Position numbers and translations under genes: made by a program
Part shown: one piece after another, positions 1 to 25,670 of the stretch
How positions within the stretch are numbered: the first letter of the stretch is position 1
Layout of the letters: each line of letters starts with the position of its first letter
The notes under the pieces: model-generated
What the model was told of the DNA's origin: nothing
The model's database searches: none
The model's input: only the letters and a program-made list of their open reading frames with translations
Assembly: GCA_963942565.1 (NCBI GenBank)
Contig: OZ012687.1
Coordinates: 72,001-136,000, forward strand
Origin: Maea johnstoni
Lineage: Eukaryota > Annelida > Polychaeta > Spionida > Magelonidae
Direction: 5' to 3'
DNA length: 64,000 nucleotides

Positions 1-379
1 TATAACCCATATTATTAACTCAAGTAAATTTCCCTCTGGATGCCCAAGCTACTGTTTAACAAATAGGATGTCTATTTGTTTAACATTTTCATTAGGTTCT
101 CGACGGCTGTGAAAGTCTATGAGTGGAAGTGGACTCCCTTACGCATCAAAAAGGGGAATTGGTGACTTAGCAGTTATATCCCTGTAACGAACATAGCTGG
201 TTTCCTTTGAATGATAAGAGAAGGGTTATTTGAGACAACAATATGGTTTAGAGACATAATATCATTAGAGACGTGATTGCAAATAATTGCCTAATAAGCA
301 TTCTTTTTCAAATGATCTAAAGTGCTTGGCTTCCTTTTTCATTTCAGGAACACTAAGATGTGTGAGTGTGCGTGTGTCT

Positions 380-380
<1 letters not shown>
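1..380. other. Intergenic, nothing recognised
   Basis: AT-rich sequence with no reading frame or repeat that I can name. Confidence 0.5.

Positions 381-433
<53 letters not shown>
381..433. repeat. (GA)n microsatellite
   Basis: Uninterrupted GA dinucleotides, about 26 units, preceded by a short TG-rich stretch. Confidence 0.97.
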
Positions 434-436
<3 letters not shown>

Positions 437-504
437 CACACCTTGAAGTCCCTCTAATGCACTTTATGCTATGCATATCCTTCTCTCATCTATCGACTTA
501 GCCC

Positions 505-620
505 CAAGTCACTGGCAACATTCTCACATGCTTAGGCCGGGATTCGAACCCAGGCATTGGTGAGAGACAGCGTGCAGTCAGTGGCGGTGCCTTGAACCAC
601 ACGGCCGTCAGAGCAGGCCC
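505..620 (-). mobile_element. tRNA-derived SINE, copy 1
   Basis: Read on the minus strand, this has an A-box-like GGCCGTGTGGTTCAAGG and a perfect B box, GGTTCGAATCC, spaced as in a tRNA with a long variable arm (Leu/Ser type). The text beyond the B box (TGAGAATGTTGCCAGTGA) recurs in the copies near 51.1 and 58.5 kb, so this is a dispersed SINE family and not a tRNA gene. This copy has the best preserved Pol III boxes of the three. Confidence 0.75.
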
Positions 621-649
621 CATACATAGATACATTCATCCATACATAC

Positions 650-1014
<365 letters not shown>

Positions 1015-1067
1015 AGACTTGTTGCAAGGGAAGTTATTTTTCTTTTGTTAAGGCTGTTTGAAGTTCT

Positions 1068-1201
1068 CAGTGGAAAGCCTTCCAGAACAAATGTGTTTCA
1101 AAGTTCTCTTTATAAGTTTGAATTGATGGAGAACCGTTGATGCATGATAGCAGCAGATTCAAGAGCCGTGGCGCATAGTTTGAAAAGGCTCTATCTCTCA
1201 T
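1068..1201 (-). mobile_element. LINE 3' end, C-terminal reverse-transcriptase tail
   Basis: The minus-strand frame reads MRDRAFSNYAPRLLNLLL, then a segment with [11 protein letters not shown] and a stop. This is the hallmark tail of CR1/L2-type LINE polyproteins (consensus RAFSxxAPRLWNSLP...FKxxLKTHLF). Only the last ~44 codons are readable. Sequence up to about 1400 may continue the same element in another frame. It is a 5'-truncated, decayed copy. Confidence 0.6.
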
Positions 1202-1689
1202 CTTGGCCTGTCTTCATTTAGTGAACATCATATTGTACCTTGACGCCATTGTTGGAAAAGTGAAACTTTCGCAAATGTAAAAATCTGAACACCCAGAGCA
1301 TGATCCTATAATACAGAAAATTTGACAGCGATGCCACAAGGTTAACGACATGTAAAGGCGTATAGATAGAATTACCTTATGTTCCTTTATTTGCAAAGGG
1401 ATTAGGTTGGTAGATCAAAAACTAATTGTCAGTGGTTTTGGCGCTCGTAATTGTTTTTTAACGACCTTCTGCCGGTTGTTGCCATATAAGTTAGCCTGCG
1501 GCATATGATAACGGAAGCACGTGTTGAAATGACAAGGGGGAGATCAAATTCTTTTTGGAACCATATCTAAATATAAAAGTGGCCAAGTAGTAATTGACAA
1601 GACTTAACTCAGAATGCTAGGAACGATCCCAAATACAGTTAAGGGATTTCATGAATATAGTTCTCTTTTCACATAGTCGTAGTAAACAA

Positions 1690-1764
1690 GCCGCAATGGC
1701 CTAGTTGATAGCGCACTTGTCTACCAGTCCAGGGGACACAGGATCGATTTCATCCAGCCGCAAC
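1690..1764 (+). pseudogene. tRNA-like relic or SINE head
   Basis: An A-box-like TGGCCTAGTTGATAGCG and a degraded B box, GGATCGATTTCATCC, are spaced as in a tRNA, and GCCGC flanks both ends. The B box is damaged, so a functional tRNA is unlikely. A different tRNA-derived SINE family is the other option. Confidence 0.4.
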
Positions 1765-3825
1765 TGAAGATACATTTTTTCCACTTATCCAGTGCTTCGT
1801 GTGGCACTTGGAAATATTTCCTATTCAAAATTACAGTAGCTTTATTTCTGTTATTTTTACTTTACTTTACTAAAATGAATTGTTGGTCAAAACCTCTGAT
1901 CCCAGAAAGGACGTCTGCTTGAATTGCCGTTCGCTACAAGGACTGATGACTTTATGTTGGGCCTTGACTAAAAACGATCTTTTATCTTTGATTTATAATA
2001 AACATTTCCGAAGTTGTGAAGTTGAGATTTTCTTCATGAAATTTTGAAGTTACATGGATGTAAGTAATGCCTAGCCTTTTTATAGAAATTGAGATCGGTG
2101 AAGTTTAATGGGTCTAAGTACTAATTTATATATGTTGATGAAGGAAATATTCCCTTAAGTTACCTATGATGTTGGTATTGTCACTTGCATGCACACTTGG
2201 TGCACATGAATATTACTTTATGCAACTCCGACCCATTCACCTTCTATCTGCCCTTTCACACGTCTCCACGTGTTGATCAGTGCCCTATCCATGCACCTTC
2301 CAGCTGTACTATGGGCCTGGATATGTGCGCCGACCACTCACCTTTTGAGCACACGGATCCTCACTACGCTGACAATTTCTACTCCTCCTGCGGCCTTTAG
2401 CGCCCTGCCGCAACACTTGCCTTCCCCCTTCTATGTAATTGTACTGTCCTCCCAGTACCTCTTTCAACGGGGCCCTATCTGGCTTCCAGGATTTTATTAT
2501 TGAGATTTCATCTGATAACAAGTCCAACAAAGCAATTTAAAAGATTTCTAATTTTTAAAACATGGACATGGAACCAACAGCACAAACAAGCTGGTTAAGT
2601 TCACATGAGAGACATGGAGGGTACATTGGAAAATATGTACAAAATCGCACACACATCTTGTAAAGATATCAACTGCAGAACGTTTCAGTAAAAACTGTAC
2701 ATAGGATCCTCGCTACCAATTAAAAACTCAAACGATATGGAATAAATCATTCCAATGTGTGTGTATTGTTGACTGGAGGTTGAAACTCTACTTCATTTGT
2801 TTCGTAAATGCAATATTTCCACTTCAATATGGCAACATTAAATTGATTGGCTTAGCACACAGGGTCTGAATTACGAATATTTGACACACACACACACACA
2901 CGCATTTTATGCGGGCTAAAAATTGATACCCTTTGGTAAACCAATTTATCTTTCTAGTTACATCAGTTATTTTTTAAAACAAACTCTTAGGCAAACCCCC
3001 CTCCATCTTGAAGAAGAAATATTATGGAGCAATATGCAATATGTTGCCACAGTAGACAACAAACAACCTTTATAGAGGTTTTTGGACACCAATATGGAAT
3101 AAAATCCAATTAAGTGGAAACTCAGATTCATAATAAAAAGTAGCAAATCATTGAAATAGGATTCTTTGTACTCTGCACCATTGTGTATACTTGCGTCCAG
3201 TCAAAAATCTATACAACATTTGTAACACCGTTTTAACATGTTTATATAATTCAAGATCAGGATTACAATCAACTATTGGTTGCACTAAAATTTGATAAAA
3301 GTTAAGTTTCGAACTGTGACAGATTATCTGATCAATTCTGTGGTTGCGCACCACTCCATCAAGAAGCTATCAATACTGCGGTCAGACAGATTAACACTGG
3401 AGATGAATTACTGCCGCTTGACTTTTTAAAATGTATGCATGTCTTTTTAACAACACACACTCACAAAGAAAATAAACAAATGCTAATACAAATAATGATT
3501 AAGAGACTAAAAGCCTTAACTATTATACCTTACATTTCGTCAACATCAGATACGCTTTTCAATATTATCGAAAAATGTGAATTAGATGACCTTTTTTGTT
3601 CAAATATTTGAAGTTTCCCCTAAACTTCTGCATAATAATGCTCATACTGTAACTACACTGATAGTTCATATTCTATTTCCACAATTTTAAATTATCTATC
3701 TGTCTGTGTTTTGTACATTTTCCTTTTAGTCAATAAGATCACTGTAAAGAATAAAGAGTTCTTATAGGCAGTAAAAGAATATGTGTCTGAATTTGAAATT
3801 TTGATCTTATCTTCTAATACAGAAC
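1765..3825. other. Intergenic, nothing recognised
   Basis: No gene supported. A short (CA)n lies near 2885-2901. Frames at 2185-2530 are open on both strands but show no recognisable motif or splice context. The minus frame at 3148-3354 may be LINE 3' sequence but cannot be assigned. Confidence 0.4.
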
Positions 3826-4077
3826 CTAACCAGAACTCAACCTGCCGCCACAATGTAGGCATTTTCCGACATTCAAAAATGCATCGCCAATTGTCTTAGG
3901 CGTTTTCTTGCATAGCGAACATTCTGGGCTATCCATAACTTTTATTCGATATAAAAGTTCATTTGTAAAAACATTTCTATGCAATAATCCAAATTGTAAA
4001 TATTTTGCAAATTTACAATAAAAATCTTTATCTTTATGAATTGATTTTATAAAAGAGAGTCGATATACTAAACACAA
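3826..4077 (-). mobile_element. LINE fragment, C-terminal part of reverse-transcriptase ORF
   Basis: The minus frame contains FGLLHRNVFTNELLYRIKVM, then SPECSLCKKTPKTI. This matches the region after the RT domain of L1/Tx1-type LINEs, where a leucine-rich 'LLHR..TN.LL.' segment precedes a Cys-x2-Cys motif. The His of the usual C-C-H-C knuckle is not evident. The fragment is bounded upstream (higher coordinates) by 57-bp tandem repeats. Truncated copy. Confidence 0.5.
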
Positions 4078-4210
4078 ATGATGAGATTACAAGCTGGTAT
4101 AAAAGGGGGTCGATATACTAAACATAAATGATGACATTACAAGCTGGTATAAAAGGGGGTCGATATACTAAACATAAATGATGAGATTACAAGCTGGTAT
4201 AAAAGGGATC
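4036..4210. repeat. 57-bp tandem repeat, 3 copies
   Basis: A unit containing GTCGATATACTAAACATAAA and ATTACAAGCTGGTATAAAAG occurs three times in direct orientation with few differences. The first copy overlaps the start of the neighbouring LINE frame. Confidence 0.85.
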
Positions 4211-4341
4211 CGAGAATTGCCCGCCGCTCAGTCCACTTCAGTCCAGACGACGCATCAACTATGTGGTTCTCCCAGCACGCACAAAGTTCTGCACTTCTAA
4301 CCATGGTTATGGCCTGCCTAGCTTGTAGGACAGTCAGGTTA

Positions 4342-4449
<108 letters not shown>

Positions 4450-4839
4450 CAGACCGTCATTGTTTAGGGTTTCAGGTATAGGGTGGAGTTGAAAGGCGTA
4501 AATACGAGGAACAGTTAATCTCTATTGTTTTTGACTTAAAGAGGATGGGCATCGAATATCTTGACTGATTTTATTTAGGTATAAAATTTCACATGCACAA
4601 TACAAAGTAAAACAAAAATAAATAAGACATAGTTACAGCGTCAGGGGTTATACATGGCATAGATATGCTTCGCAAAGTACTTTAAGTGTCATGCACTTAT
4701 TTCCAAAGCGGTATGGCCATGATATATCACAGGCAAGGTTGACACAAATCACAGTTATGTCTATTTTGGCAAAAATGGCTCACCGTATCACTGTTTAATG
4801 TATCTAGGCTTCTTCACCATTTGCAACGCACCCCATAAG

Positions 4840-5165
4840 CTATCTCTTTGCTTTTATTTTAAAATTCTGTTTTGTTACACGGTGTTTGATATGACCAGGC
4901 AGGTTATTCCAGTTTTTTGCGCCGGCATATGAGAATGCATACCTCCCAGCATAGTTTACCCCAGGGTAAATGAAATTATGACCCTTCTCTTGTGTGTTAG
5001 CGATGCTGATTTTGAACACGTTTAAACTGTTCAGAGAGATACGATGGAGCAGTTTCATTAAAGACTTTGAACATGTGGTTCACATTAGTTGTTGCACCGT
5101 TTCTTTCTACTGGTAGCCAATGGGCTGCCTTGAATTTATTGTAACCAATATAAGACCTCGGTTGA
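4840..5165 (-). mobile_element. LINE 3' fragment (CR1/L2-like)
   Basis: On the minus strand a segment reading AHWLPVERN (consensus LHWLPVxxRIxFK) near 5100-5160 is followed, in another frame, by FAFSYAGAKNWNNLPGHIK (consensus FSxxAPKLWNxLPxxIK) ending near 4840. The order is that of the last third of a CR1/L2-type ORF2. The copy is 5' truncated and frame-broken. Confidence 0.6.
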
Positions 5166-5169
5166 AGCC

Positions 5170-7226
5170 CCCGAGCAAAATGCTATTGAATAAGAGCCAT
5201 GGCGAGGTTGCGTCTGGTAGGGATAGGTAGCCTTACGATAGAGAAACTTTAATCTAGAGTTACATCTGCTTTTTACTGAATCTGCAGTGGTTTTACCTGG
5301 TCTAGTTTTGCGACAAGATAATTAACACTAGGTTTGCTATCAATGTTGACTCCATTTCAGACCAGGCATCTAGTTCTTTCTTCTCCTTAAACCTCTTTCG
5401 CGAACCTAAAATGTTTTCCCGAGATGTGAAGATAATATACTACCGACAATCCAATCGGTTACATTTTGAAGTTCATGTGAAAGAGTATAAACTGATAAAT
5501 ATTGCATTATCACCATTCCATGACCGAAATTGTCAAAGTTAACAATGCTTCTGTAGCAATACAATGGTCAAATGATTCTCGAGAACCCTGTCAGATCAGT
5601 TCTATTTGCGACTCTTCTGCATAGGCTGGATGTACTGCATGATTGGATCTATCGAAAAAGCACTGTTGGCCAAAGACGAGGTCTGATAGCATCACAAACG
5701 TTGGACAAGATTATTTGTGGTTCTGGGTCAAAATAGAAGAAAGCAGAGCAAAGGAAACTCGGCCTGATTGGAGACATCAAATTGCGACTACATAAACGTA
5801 CCCTATATATAATATAATAATGCAATATATGCGTGGTAAATATAGAAAAACCATGCAGTTAGTATTTGGAGACTGGCTGCTTTCTACCCTCATAAAATGA
5901 GGACAATTAATTTACAGGAAGGTAAAGGAAAGAATCTATTTGTGAATCTATTTTTAATTTATTCCTCTATTCTCACTTTTACACTTTTATTTTAGATTTT
6001 ACGTTCTAAATGGCAATAGGTCACTAATTAACACTTAATTTGCATTCCTTTGAACAAAGTCAGAATTATGATAAAATGATGTTTCTTTTCCTCTGTACAA
6101 CTGTTAGCTAAAGGTATGCCACAAATTGAGCAAGTCCATTACATTTGATACCAAAACTGCTCGTTTAACGTCGGTGACAGTATGTCTTGTAGTGAAATTT
6201 AATTTTAATGTTTAGACACAAAATCCTTTCCTGCTCAGACAAGGGCATATATCATATTCTCTCAAAGTTGATTTCTAACTCTTCTCAGTAAAGGCATAGA
6301 CAATCACAGTATTATCAATTCGCCGTGGTCGTTAATGTATGTAGGTATCAGAACATGCTGAAAGTTTAGTGAAAACATATCTATATATTTCATTATAATC
6401 GCATCATAATTTATTTGCTACCCTGTCCAATGTTCTTCTTTAATCATCTGACTCTCCAATTATATCTTGACCAAGCATTATGAGAGAGAAATTCCAGATA
6501 AGTCATTTATGTAGTATGCTACTTTCTCTCCCTGTAGGATGGGAGAACTTTATAGAATTGATGCTCATTTGTTTACACGACTCATATTGGAACACCCTGG
6601 AACTTTCCCAGCTGTTAAATACTAGTAGTCTATAGACACACAAAGAAACTTCTAGTAATCATAAGGTCTCCCCCAGCGCCTTCCAGTAATTGCTGCCCAT
6701 GGAATTAAGCAAAAGGTCACTACCTCCCCAGTGACATAACGATAGATACCTCGATTACATCCCAGCTCAGTTCTTAACCTAAATTCTATTGAGTTGGGTA
6801 CCTTATTCCAAAAAAGCTATTTCCCTTAAACTAACAGTCTGGGCAGTTATCCCAAATGATCCTTCTATTGCCTTCATTCCATTATGGCCGGACACCTATA
6901 TGGCGTATTTATTTATCAAATGCTCTTCGAAAATTTGTGAACATTTTTAGGAAAATGTCACTAAAACATCCCAAAGTATCATCTTTTTGTGTAATATATG
7001 TTTAAAGGTCTGAACAACTTTGCTGATTTTAGCACTGCAAGACATGAACTGAACAACCCTATATGAAGTAATTAAATTTTGAGCCTCAACCCCTAGCTCA
7101 ATAAAGATGAGCACATTAGGTGGTCACCGTCAAGATTGCATTTTCGGAATCTTTTTTGAAGTTTCCAAAGGATAAGTATACAAACTGACCGAATGCATTT
7201 GATACTTGGAGGGGGTGATTTGTTGA
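5170..7226. other. Intergenic, nothing recognised
   Basis: AT-rich, with stops in all frames and no splice-bounded open stretch that I could support. Confidence 0.4.
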
Positions 7227-7230
7227 TTAA

Positions 7231-8861
7231 AGTGTAACTCCACCTTCAAAATTAAAAAAGATATGTTGTAGAGCTCAATGTCACCTTTCTCAGGACACCT
7301 TGATTATAATTGTACTCCGCAAATTGACTGAGATATTCAAGTTTGTATCTTGCAAAATGCAGCAAATTCACTGCCTCAGCTGGTTCATGGAGGCACCATC
7401 TTGTAGCTTATCAGAGACAGGAAGTGACATCACACTGCTACATGCAGGCTGGAGCTCTGGAGCTCTCCAGAACTGAATACACTAGCACATGCTCTTATAA
7501 GTATATGATTTGCAAAGAGGAAAGTGGTGTATCAGACAACAAACAGAGGCACTGTGTCTCAGTGTGTACCTGTCTATTCTAGAGGTATACCAGGTTCTGT
7601 TTGGCAAAAGCAATGAGGGAAAGAGACCTGTGGTAAAAGGGTTATGGATGAGCTTTAGGGCTCAAGAAATTCTACCTGTTTATAAAATAGACTGGCATTT
7701 ACTATTTCCTACAATGTTCAGACACTGTAATCTTGTGATGAAAGTTTTCAATTTGTAAGCTGTGAGTGTATTGTCAGCGTTAGCCTCTAAGGAATTGACT
7801 GCAATACACATTATTCTCAAAGGAATTTAATGTACTCTGGTATCCTAAGCTTTACCCAGGAGGTTAACTGCAATACACATCTTCTGGGCAAAACTACTAC
7901 AAATTGCAGTCAGGCTAGCTACTGTTAGGAAACCACAAGCAAATGAATTACAATTATGAAACCAGAAAGCCAAGAAACCACCTACTAATTGTACTGTAAT
8001 ATTGGTATTTTAATACTAATTCATAATAGCTATTAACTTGATTACTCATTTACAACAGGTAAAGGATTTTATTCATTTAAGCAGAGACATTCTTGGGGAC
8101 AACATCTATTTGTGTGCCTCATTCTTAGTGGATTTACAGGCAGATATGGACAACCTCCTTGGCAGTGGCCATTTACTGTGTCACACAAACACATAAAATT
8201 ATATCAATGATATATTCAACTTATTTTACAAGATGCTAATGCTAATCTACATCTACTTCTAAACTAATGCCTACAGTTTACAGAGAAATACAGCAAATAT
8301 AGCACATTTTGAATTTAGCTATTGACCGTATATTGATCATGTTTCAATGGTACATGCGCTTATTTGGAGAATCATAGTTGCATCCAAAAGCTTGACAATT
8401 CACCATCTTTGCGCTCAAGTTGTGAGCTGTCCACAATCTCAGGGTTCATCTTTCCAAGGGGCAATATGCCCCTAGATTTTGCTGTGGGCTCCTAGATTTT
8501 TCAAACTAGGGGCCCAAAATAGTATGTATAATAACCAGAAATCCTATTTTTGGCCAGTAGTTTTTGTCAAAAGACCTTTTCTGGCCCCTAGCCTGAAATC
8601 TAAGTGTCAGACCCTGGGCCCACTAGAGCTAGCCCCTAAGCTCCCTCACTAGGCAGGAAGTCACAGCATTACATCACACGCATCTAATTAACATCACTAA
8701 TTAGGCTCCCTCTGAATAAACATGGCAGCCCCCATAAAGTTACCTTTAAATGGTATTATCTCAGTTTATCTGCAGAGTACAAGTGTAATCAAGGTGTCCT
8801 ATGAAAGGTGATATTGAGCTCTACAACATATCTTTTTTAATTTTGAAGGTGGAGTTACACT
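7231..8861. mobile_element. Non-autonomous DNA transposon with ~90-bp inverted ends, TTAA flanks
   Basis: The left end begins AGTGTAACTCCACCTTCAAA, and the right end (from about 8765) is its reverse complement over roughly 90 bp with small differences. TTAA sits immediately outside both ends (7227-7230 and 8862-8865). TTAA duplication is the signature of piggyBac-type insertion, although the terminal bases are not the usual CCC. The 1.6-kb interior holds no transposase; the weak frames at 7343-7758 show no domain. Interior bases 8440-8625 include a segment rich in GGGGC/GCCCC short palindromes. Confidence 0.75.
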
Positions 8862-8865
8862 TTAA

Positions 8866-10208
8866 GGGTATCTTGGAGTGTTGCAAGTCCCCATCACTCA
8901 GATGACATCTCCCCAGCCTAATGGCAAAGACATCCTCATATGAGTGCAGACTCTTCTGGTTAGCTGAAGGTACACGAACCTCAGATTCAGTCTACCCAAT
9001 TACCCAAAGATCGAAAAGCTGTTCTTGAATACTTGAAGATGCCTGAGTTAAGTCAGAGTGCCATTTTTGCAAACAAGTATTCTTCATTCGTATTTCCAAA
9101 AACAAAGACATTGAAGCATTATCATGAAAAGCTGTATGCCTATCTCAAAAGAAAAAGGAAACCATGTGTGCTAGTGTCTTAGGTGAATAAGTTGAAATGC
9201 CGATTATCTAGTCGGAGATTAGACCAAGAGGGGTGATTTATAAAGGGCACGGGCAAGGAGTAGTATCTCATGTAAAGGGTAATGCTTGAATATAACTACT
9301 GTTGATATGGTTTTACCCTTAAATATTTTTGATAAGATAATAAAAGACCTCTTGTAATTTCTGAATAATCTGAGTTTCTTCAATGAAGCATTGTATTAAA
9401 AGTATGCTACACGTAATCACCTTTTCAATAATATGCTTAATTCTGATGTTATTAGGTATACACCAGTAGTGTCAGCGCATTGGTTTTCGTTTCTCTCGCA
9501 AGTATACTACAACTCGCGAGCATGGTAACAGTCTGTTCCCTGGCGGCTAATTGATACATCAATCTTTATGTCGCAGGACGGTGCAATAATATTGGCCCTG
9601 TCGTCATCGCGGCACTGACTGTTAAGTAGGATGAGCAGTGTAAACAAGGAACAAAGAATTGAAATATTTTCTACAACAACAATTTAGAGCACATTCTCCT
9701 AAAACAAACCTCCTTGGGGAAATGTATTGGTTATTAAAAGCATTTTGATGTATGGCATCATTTGATCATCACCGTGCTATGATAACAGGGATCCTCTGCA
9801 GGGAGATGTCAGTGACAGTTGAAGTGACGCTATGTCCCTAGGTGAGCACTGTATAAATCAAACACCATTAACACAATGCGTTGGATAAACTGCAGCACTA
9901 GCACGCAGCTTTCACATGCCAGGACACGCCGGTGTTCTCATGAATCCGCCCGTGATTCGACATGTACTTATGCTATTGCCCTCACAAATCAATAGGCCTT
10001 ATTCACGTATGAGCATGGCCCAGCAGACTGGGACCTCAGCAGCTGGGGCCACAATAACTGCTGATGCAAAGCATTACATAATGGCTTGTTAAGTACATTA
10101 GTTCTCTGTATTCCTTTATAGATGAGTAAAACACTTGGCTGCTGGAGCAATGCCTGCCCACTCCAATACAACCAGTAGTGGCACGGGTAGGCGTAGCTAG
10201 CAGGACAA
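8866..10208. other. Intergenic, nothing recognised
   Basis: No supported gene or named repeat. Confidence 0.4.
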
Positions 10209-10210
10209 TA

Positions 10211-10722
10211 CAGGGTGTCCCAGAAAATGCAATCCTCCCCTTTTCCCAGTATTTTTCCGAAACAGCTTAAAAACATCAAAATGACTTCATGGTTGAAGAG
10301 AAGGATATCTTAGAGATAGATAAGCTGTTGCAGTTTCAAGCAAATCCGATCATCCATGACCAAGCTATGAGGCAAAGTTTGACCCCTCTATCATTTGACT
10401 CCAACACAATGTAAATTTCCAATGCAGGCCTGCATAGTGGCCATGCAAGCGAACTGCTATTTTTATTATGCGGCTCTGGCTGATGGCTAAATGACAATCA
10501 AAACTAGTCTTCACCATAGGTTTTACATTGTGTTGGAGTGAAATGATATAGGTGTCAATTTTGCTTTACAGCTTTGCTTTGGGTGATTGGATTTCGTTAA
10601 AACTAGAACTGGTTACCTATAATGAACCCTATCTTCGACTATGAAGTCATTTTGATGTTACTTAAGCTGTTTTGAAAAAATATTGGGAAAAGGAACGGAT
10701 TGCATTTTTCTGGGACACCCTG
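10211..10722. mobile_element. MITE with ~80-bp inverted ends, TA flanks
   Basis: The ends are CAGGGTGTCCCAGAAAATGC and its near-perfect reverse complement, pairing over about 80 bp. TA lies directly outside both ends (10209-10210 and 10723-10724), the target duplication of Tc1/mariner-class elements. The element is 512 bp with no coding capacity. The central part also folds back (the AACACAATGTAAA region pairs with its partner near 10525). Confidence 0.8.
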
Positions 10723-10798
10723 TAGTTTTTTTTGCCCCAGCAGCTATTTGCCACCTGGCTTATTTGAAGCATTGCTATTAGGGACACATGTGTGTGTG

Positions 10799-12490
<1,692 letters not shown>

Positions 12491-12499
12491 ACAACAACA

Positions 12500-12504
12500 A
12501 CATC

Positions 12505-12564
<60 letters not shown>

Positions 12565-12670
12565 GATAATAACAATAACAATAACAATGATAATAATAAT
12601 AATAATAATGATAATAATAATAATAATAATAATTATAATAATAATAATAATAATAATGAGGATAATAATG
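12500..12670. repeat. (AAT)n / (GAT)n compound microsatellite
   Basis: AAT/ATA triplets with GAT and AAC variants, followed to about 12750 by a GAT/GCT-rich triplet stretch that ends 20 bp before a receptor exon. Confidence 0.95.
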
Positions 12671-12767
12671 ATAATAACAAACGTCCTAGTAATTGCCTTC
12701 GTTGTTGATGACGATGATGATGATTCTGATGCTGGTGATGCTAATGTTTATGATGTTGATATTACAG

Positions 12768-23418
<10,651 letters not shown>

Positions 23419-23769
23419 TACAAAATTCGTGTTTGTGAATCCTAGAGCTGTAGACCTTGTTCTCAGTAATATAATTAAAATATTTGGAAATATATTGCTG
23501 GTGTTCTGATTGATATTTGAAAAATGTACCAAAGTTATGTATCATATGTGGCCAGTTGTGGAGATAATTGTTTTCAAATAACCATAATTTAGCAAACATA
23601 GATAGTATAAGTATTTCCTACCATTGATACAGAAGAAAACTAGAAATTATAGTACTTACAAGTACAGGAATCTCAATACAATAACCATGACTCATATGAC
23701 GTACTGTACTATTGAAAATACAGTTTGTTGTAATGTAAGATGTTGCTACAATTTTCACAATATAATCCA

Positions 23770-23775
23770 AATAAA
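23770..23775 (+). terminator. Candidate polyadenylation signal of the receptor gene
   Basis: AATAAA about 350 bp after the receptor stop codon, the first clear one downstream. Confidence 0.5.
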
Positions 23776-24947
23776 GTGATGTAAGGTAGAATTTGTGGCA
23801 ATTGATTTATGACTGTAGACTGGCTGGGGCACTCGGATACCAGGTAGACAAGTACGCTTGTTCAGAGTTTCGCGAGGTAACAGGTATTTTTCAGCAATGT
23901 TGCATTACTGCAAAAAAAGAAAATATGGGGTCCTTTGCGGAAATGGGACTTTTTAAACAGTGGGATAGGCGATTCTTGATACAGGCCCATGTTTTGCGGA
24001 CGCCCCATCACTTGTATGCAGTGCTTACCTTCGTTTGCTATACCATACTTTGGGAACTTTCTGTTCGACAGTGAAGCATTTTAGTAGCATTATGAGGATA
24101 TTTCCTATTCATCCGGATGTCACACTATTTCTACCGTCATGATCCTCAGTGTATCTGAACAATCAGTGTAACGGGTTATCAATATAGAAAGTGTTGTCAT
24201 GAAGGATAGTATTGGTTGTATTATAAAACCAAACAGTCTACGTGTTTGTTAATATGGATATATTTGGGCATTAGAGCATTAGAACAGACGCACGTGTATA
24301 ATTAAGCACATGCGTGACCATCCCAGGAAATGATATTTCAAGATCCTAAAGGAAGTGTTAGGTCACTTACGTATATCCAAATCAATTACACGCATTACTG
24401 CTTCCTTTTCATGTGTATAAAAGAGCTCTCTTGCTTGTAAAGAGGGTATATCCTGTTGTAAGTTTTCAATGATAATCACAGCTTGTAACAATTCATTTAT
24501 GAATTACACAATAAATATATCAACCATTTGATTAATAGGTTTGGTTTTATTCACGATCTTATTTCAATCTTTTGGAATTTATTCTTTTGACTAAGAAACT
24601 GAGTCCCCTAAGCCATCAAATATAATAAATAGATGGATTATTCCATGCATGAAAGCTGGCTAAAACAGCACTTTATCTATAAATGTTAAGGACATACACG
24701 ACAATTCCCTAAAATCACGTATTTCTATGAAACTTGGCACAGAGATTCGTTGGACCACCCTCTCTTCAATACCATGTAAATTTAAGGGAAGAGGGGTTTC
24801 ATTCCCCCCCCCCCCCCCCCGCCCTGTTAGTAATAACAGAGAAGTAAAACGAAATAAAAAAGATAACACTGAAAAAAAATATTCTTTAGTATATATGTTT
24901 TTGATTCCCAAATCAAAAGATGTGGTTCCATTGTTTTGTTTCCATTC
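23776..24947. other. Intergenic, nothing recognised
   Basis: A C16-C18 homopolymer lies at about 24804-24820. The 93-codon plus frame at 23793-24074 has no motif and overlaps the likely receptor 3' end. Confidence 0.4.
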
Positions 24948-25358
24948 TAGGGGGCGCTACTCTGGCAAGTTCACCTATGGTACCTCCACATTGTGGGAAG
25001 TTGGTGAAGTTATAGAAAAAATATCTCCACATCTAGATTTTTCTTAAACCTGTTGAAATTGTTCTTAGGACCATATATTTCCAGAAAACAATTTAAAAAC
25101 TGGGGGTCAATCAACTCGTTTTCAAGCTAGGGGGAGCCACATTACCAACATTTCATACAGAACACTTCAATATTGTAGGAAGTTGGTGAAGTTATAGAAA
25201 AGATATCCACATCCAGATTTTTCTTAGTCTTTTTGAAATTGTTCTTAGGACCATATATTTTCAAAAAACAATGTAAAACCTAGTGGTCAACCGTTTTGTT
25301 TTCAGCATAGGTGGCGCCACATTACCAATGTTTCATACACAGCACCTCATTATTGCAG

Positions 25359-25360
<2 letters not shown>
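24948..25360. repeat. ~179-bp tandem repeat, 2.3 copies
   Basis: GGAAGTTGGTGAAGTTATAG and GAAATTGTTCTTAGGACCAT recur at about 179-bp spacing. The third partial copy runs into an AT microsatellite. Confidence 0.85.
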
Positions 25361-25544
<184 letters not shown>

Positions 25545-25670
25545 TTATAAACACGCACACACATTGGTTATCATTATCATCATCATTATTATTATCATTA
25601 TTACTGTTATTATCACATTGTTTTATACTTATCATTATTATAATCATCATTATTATCTTAGATGAATAAA

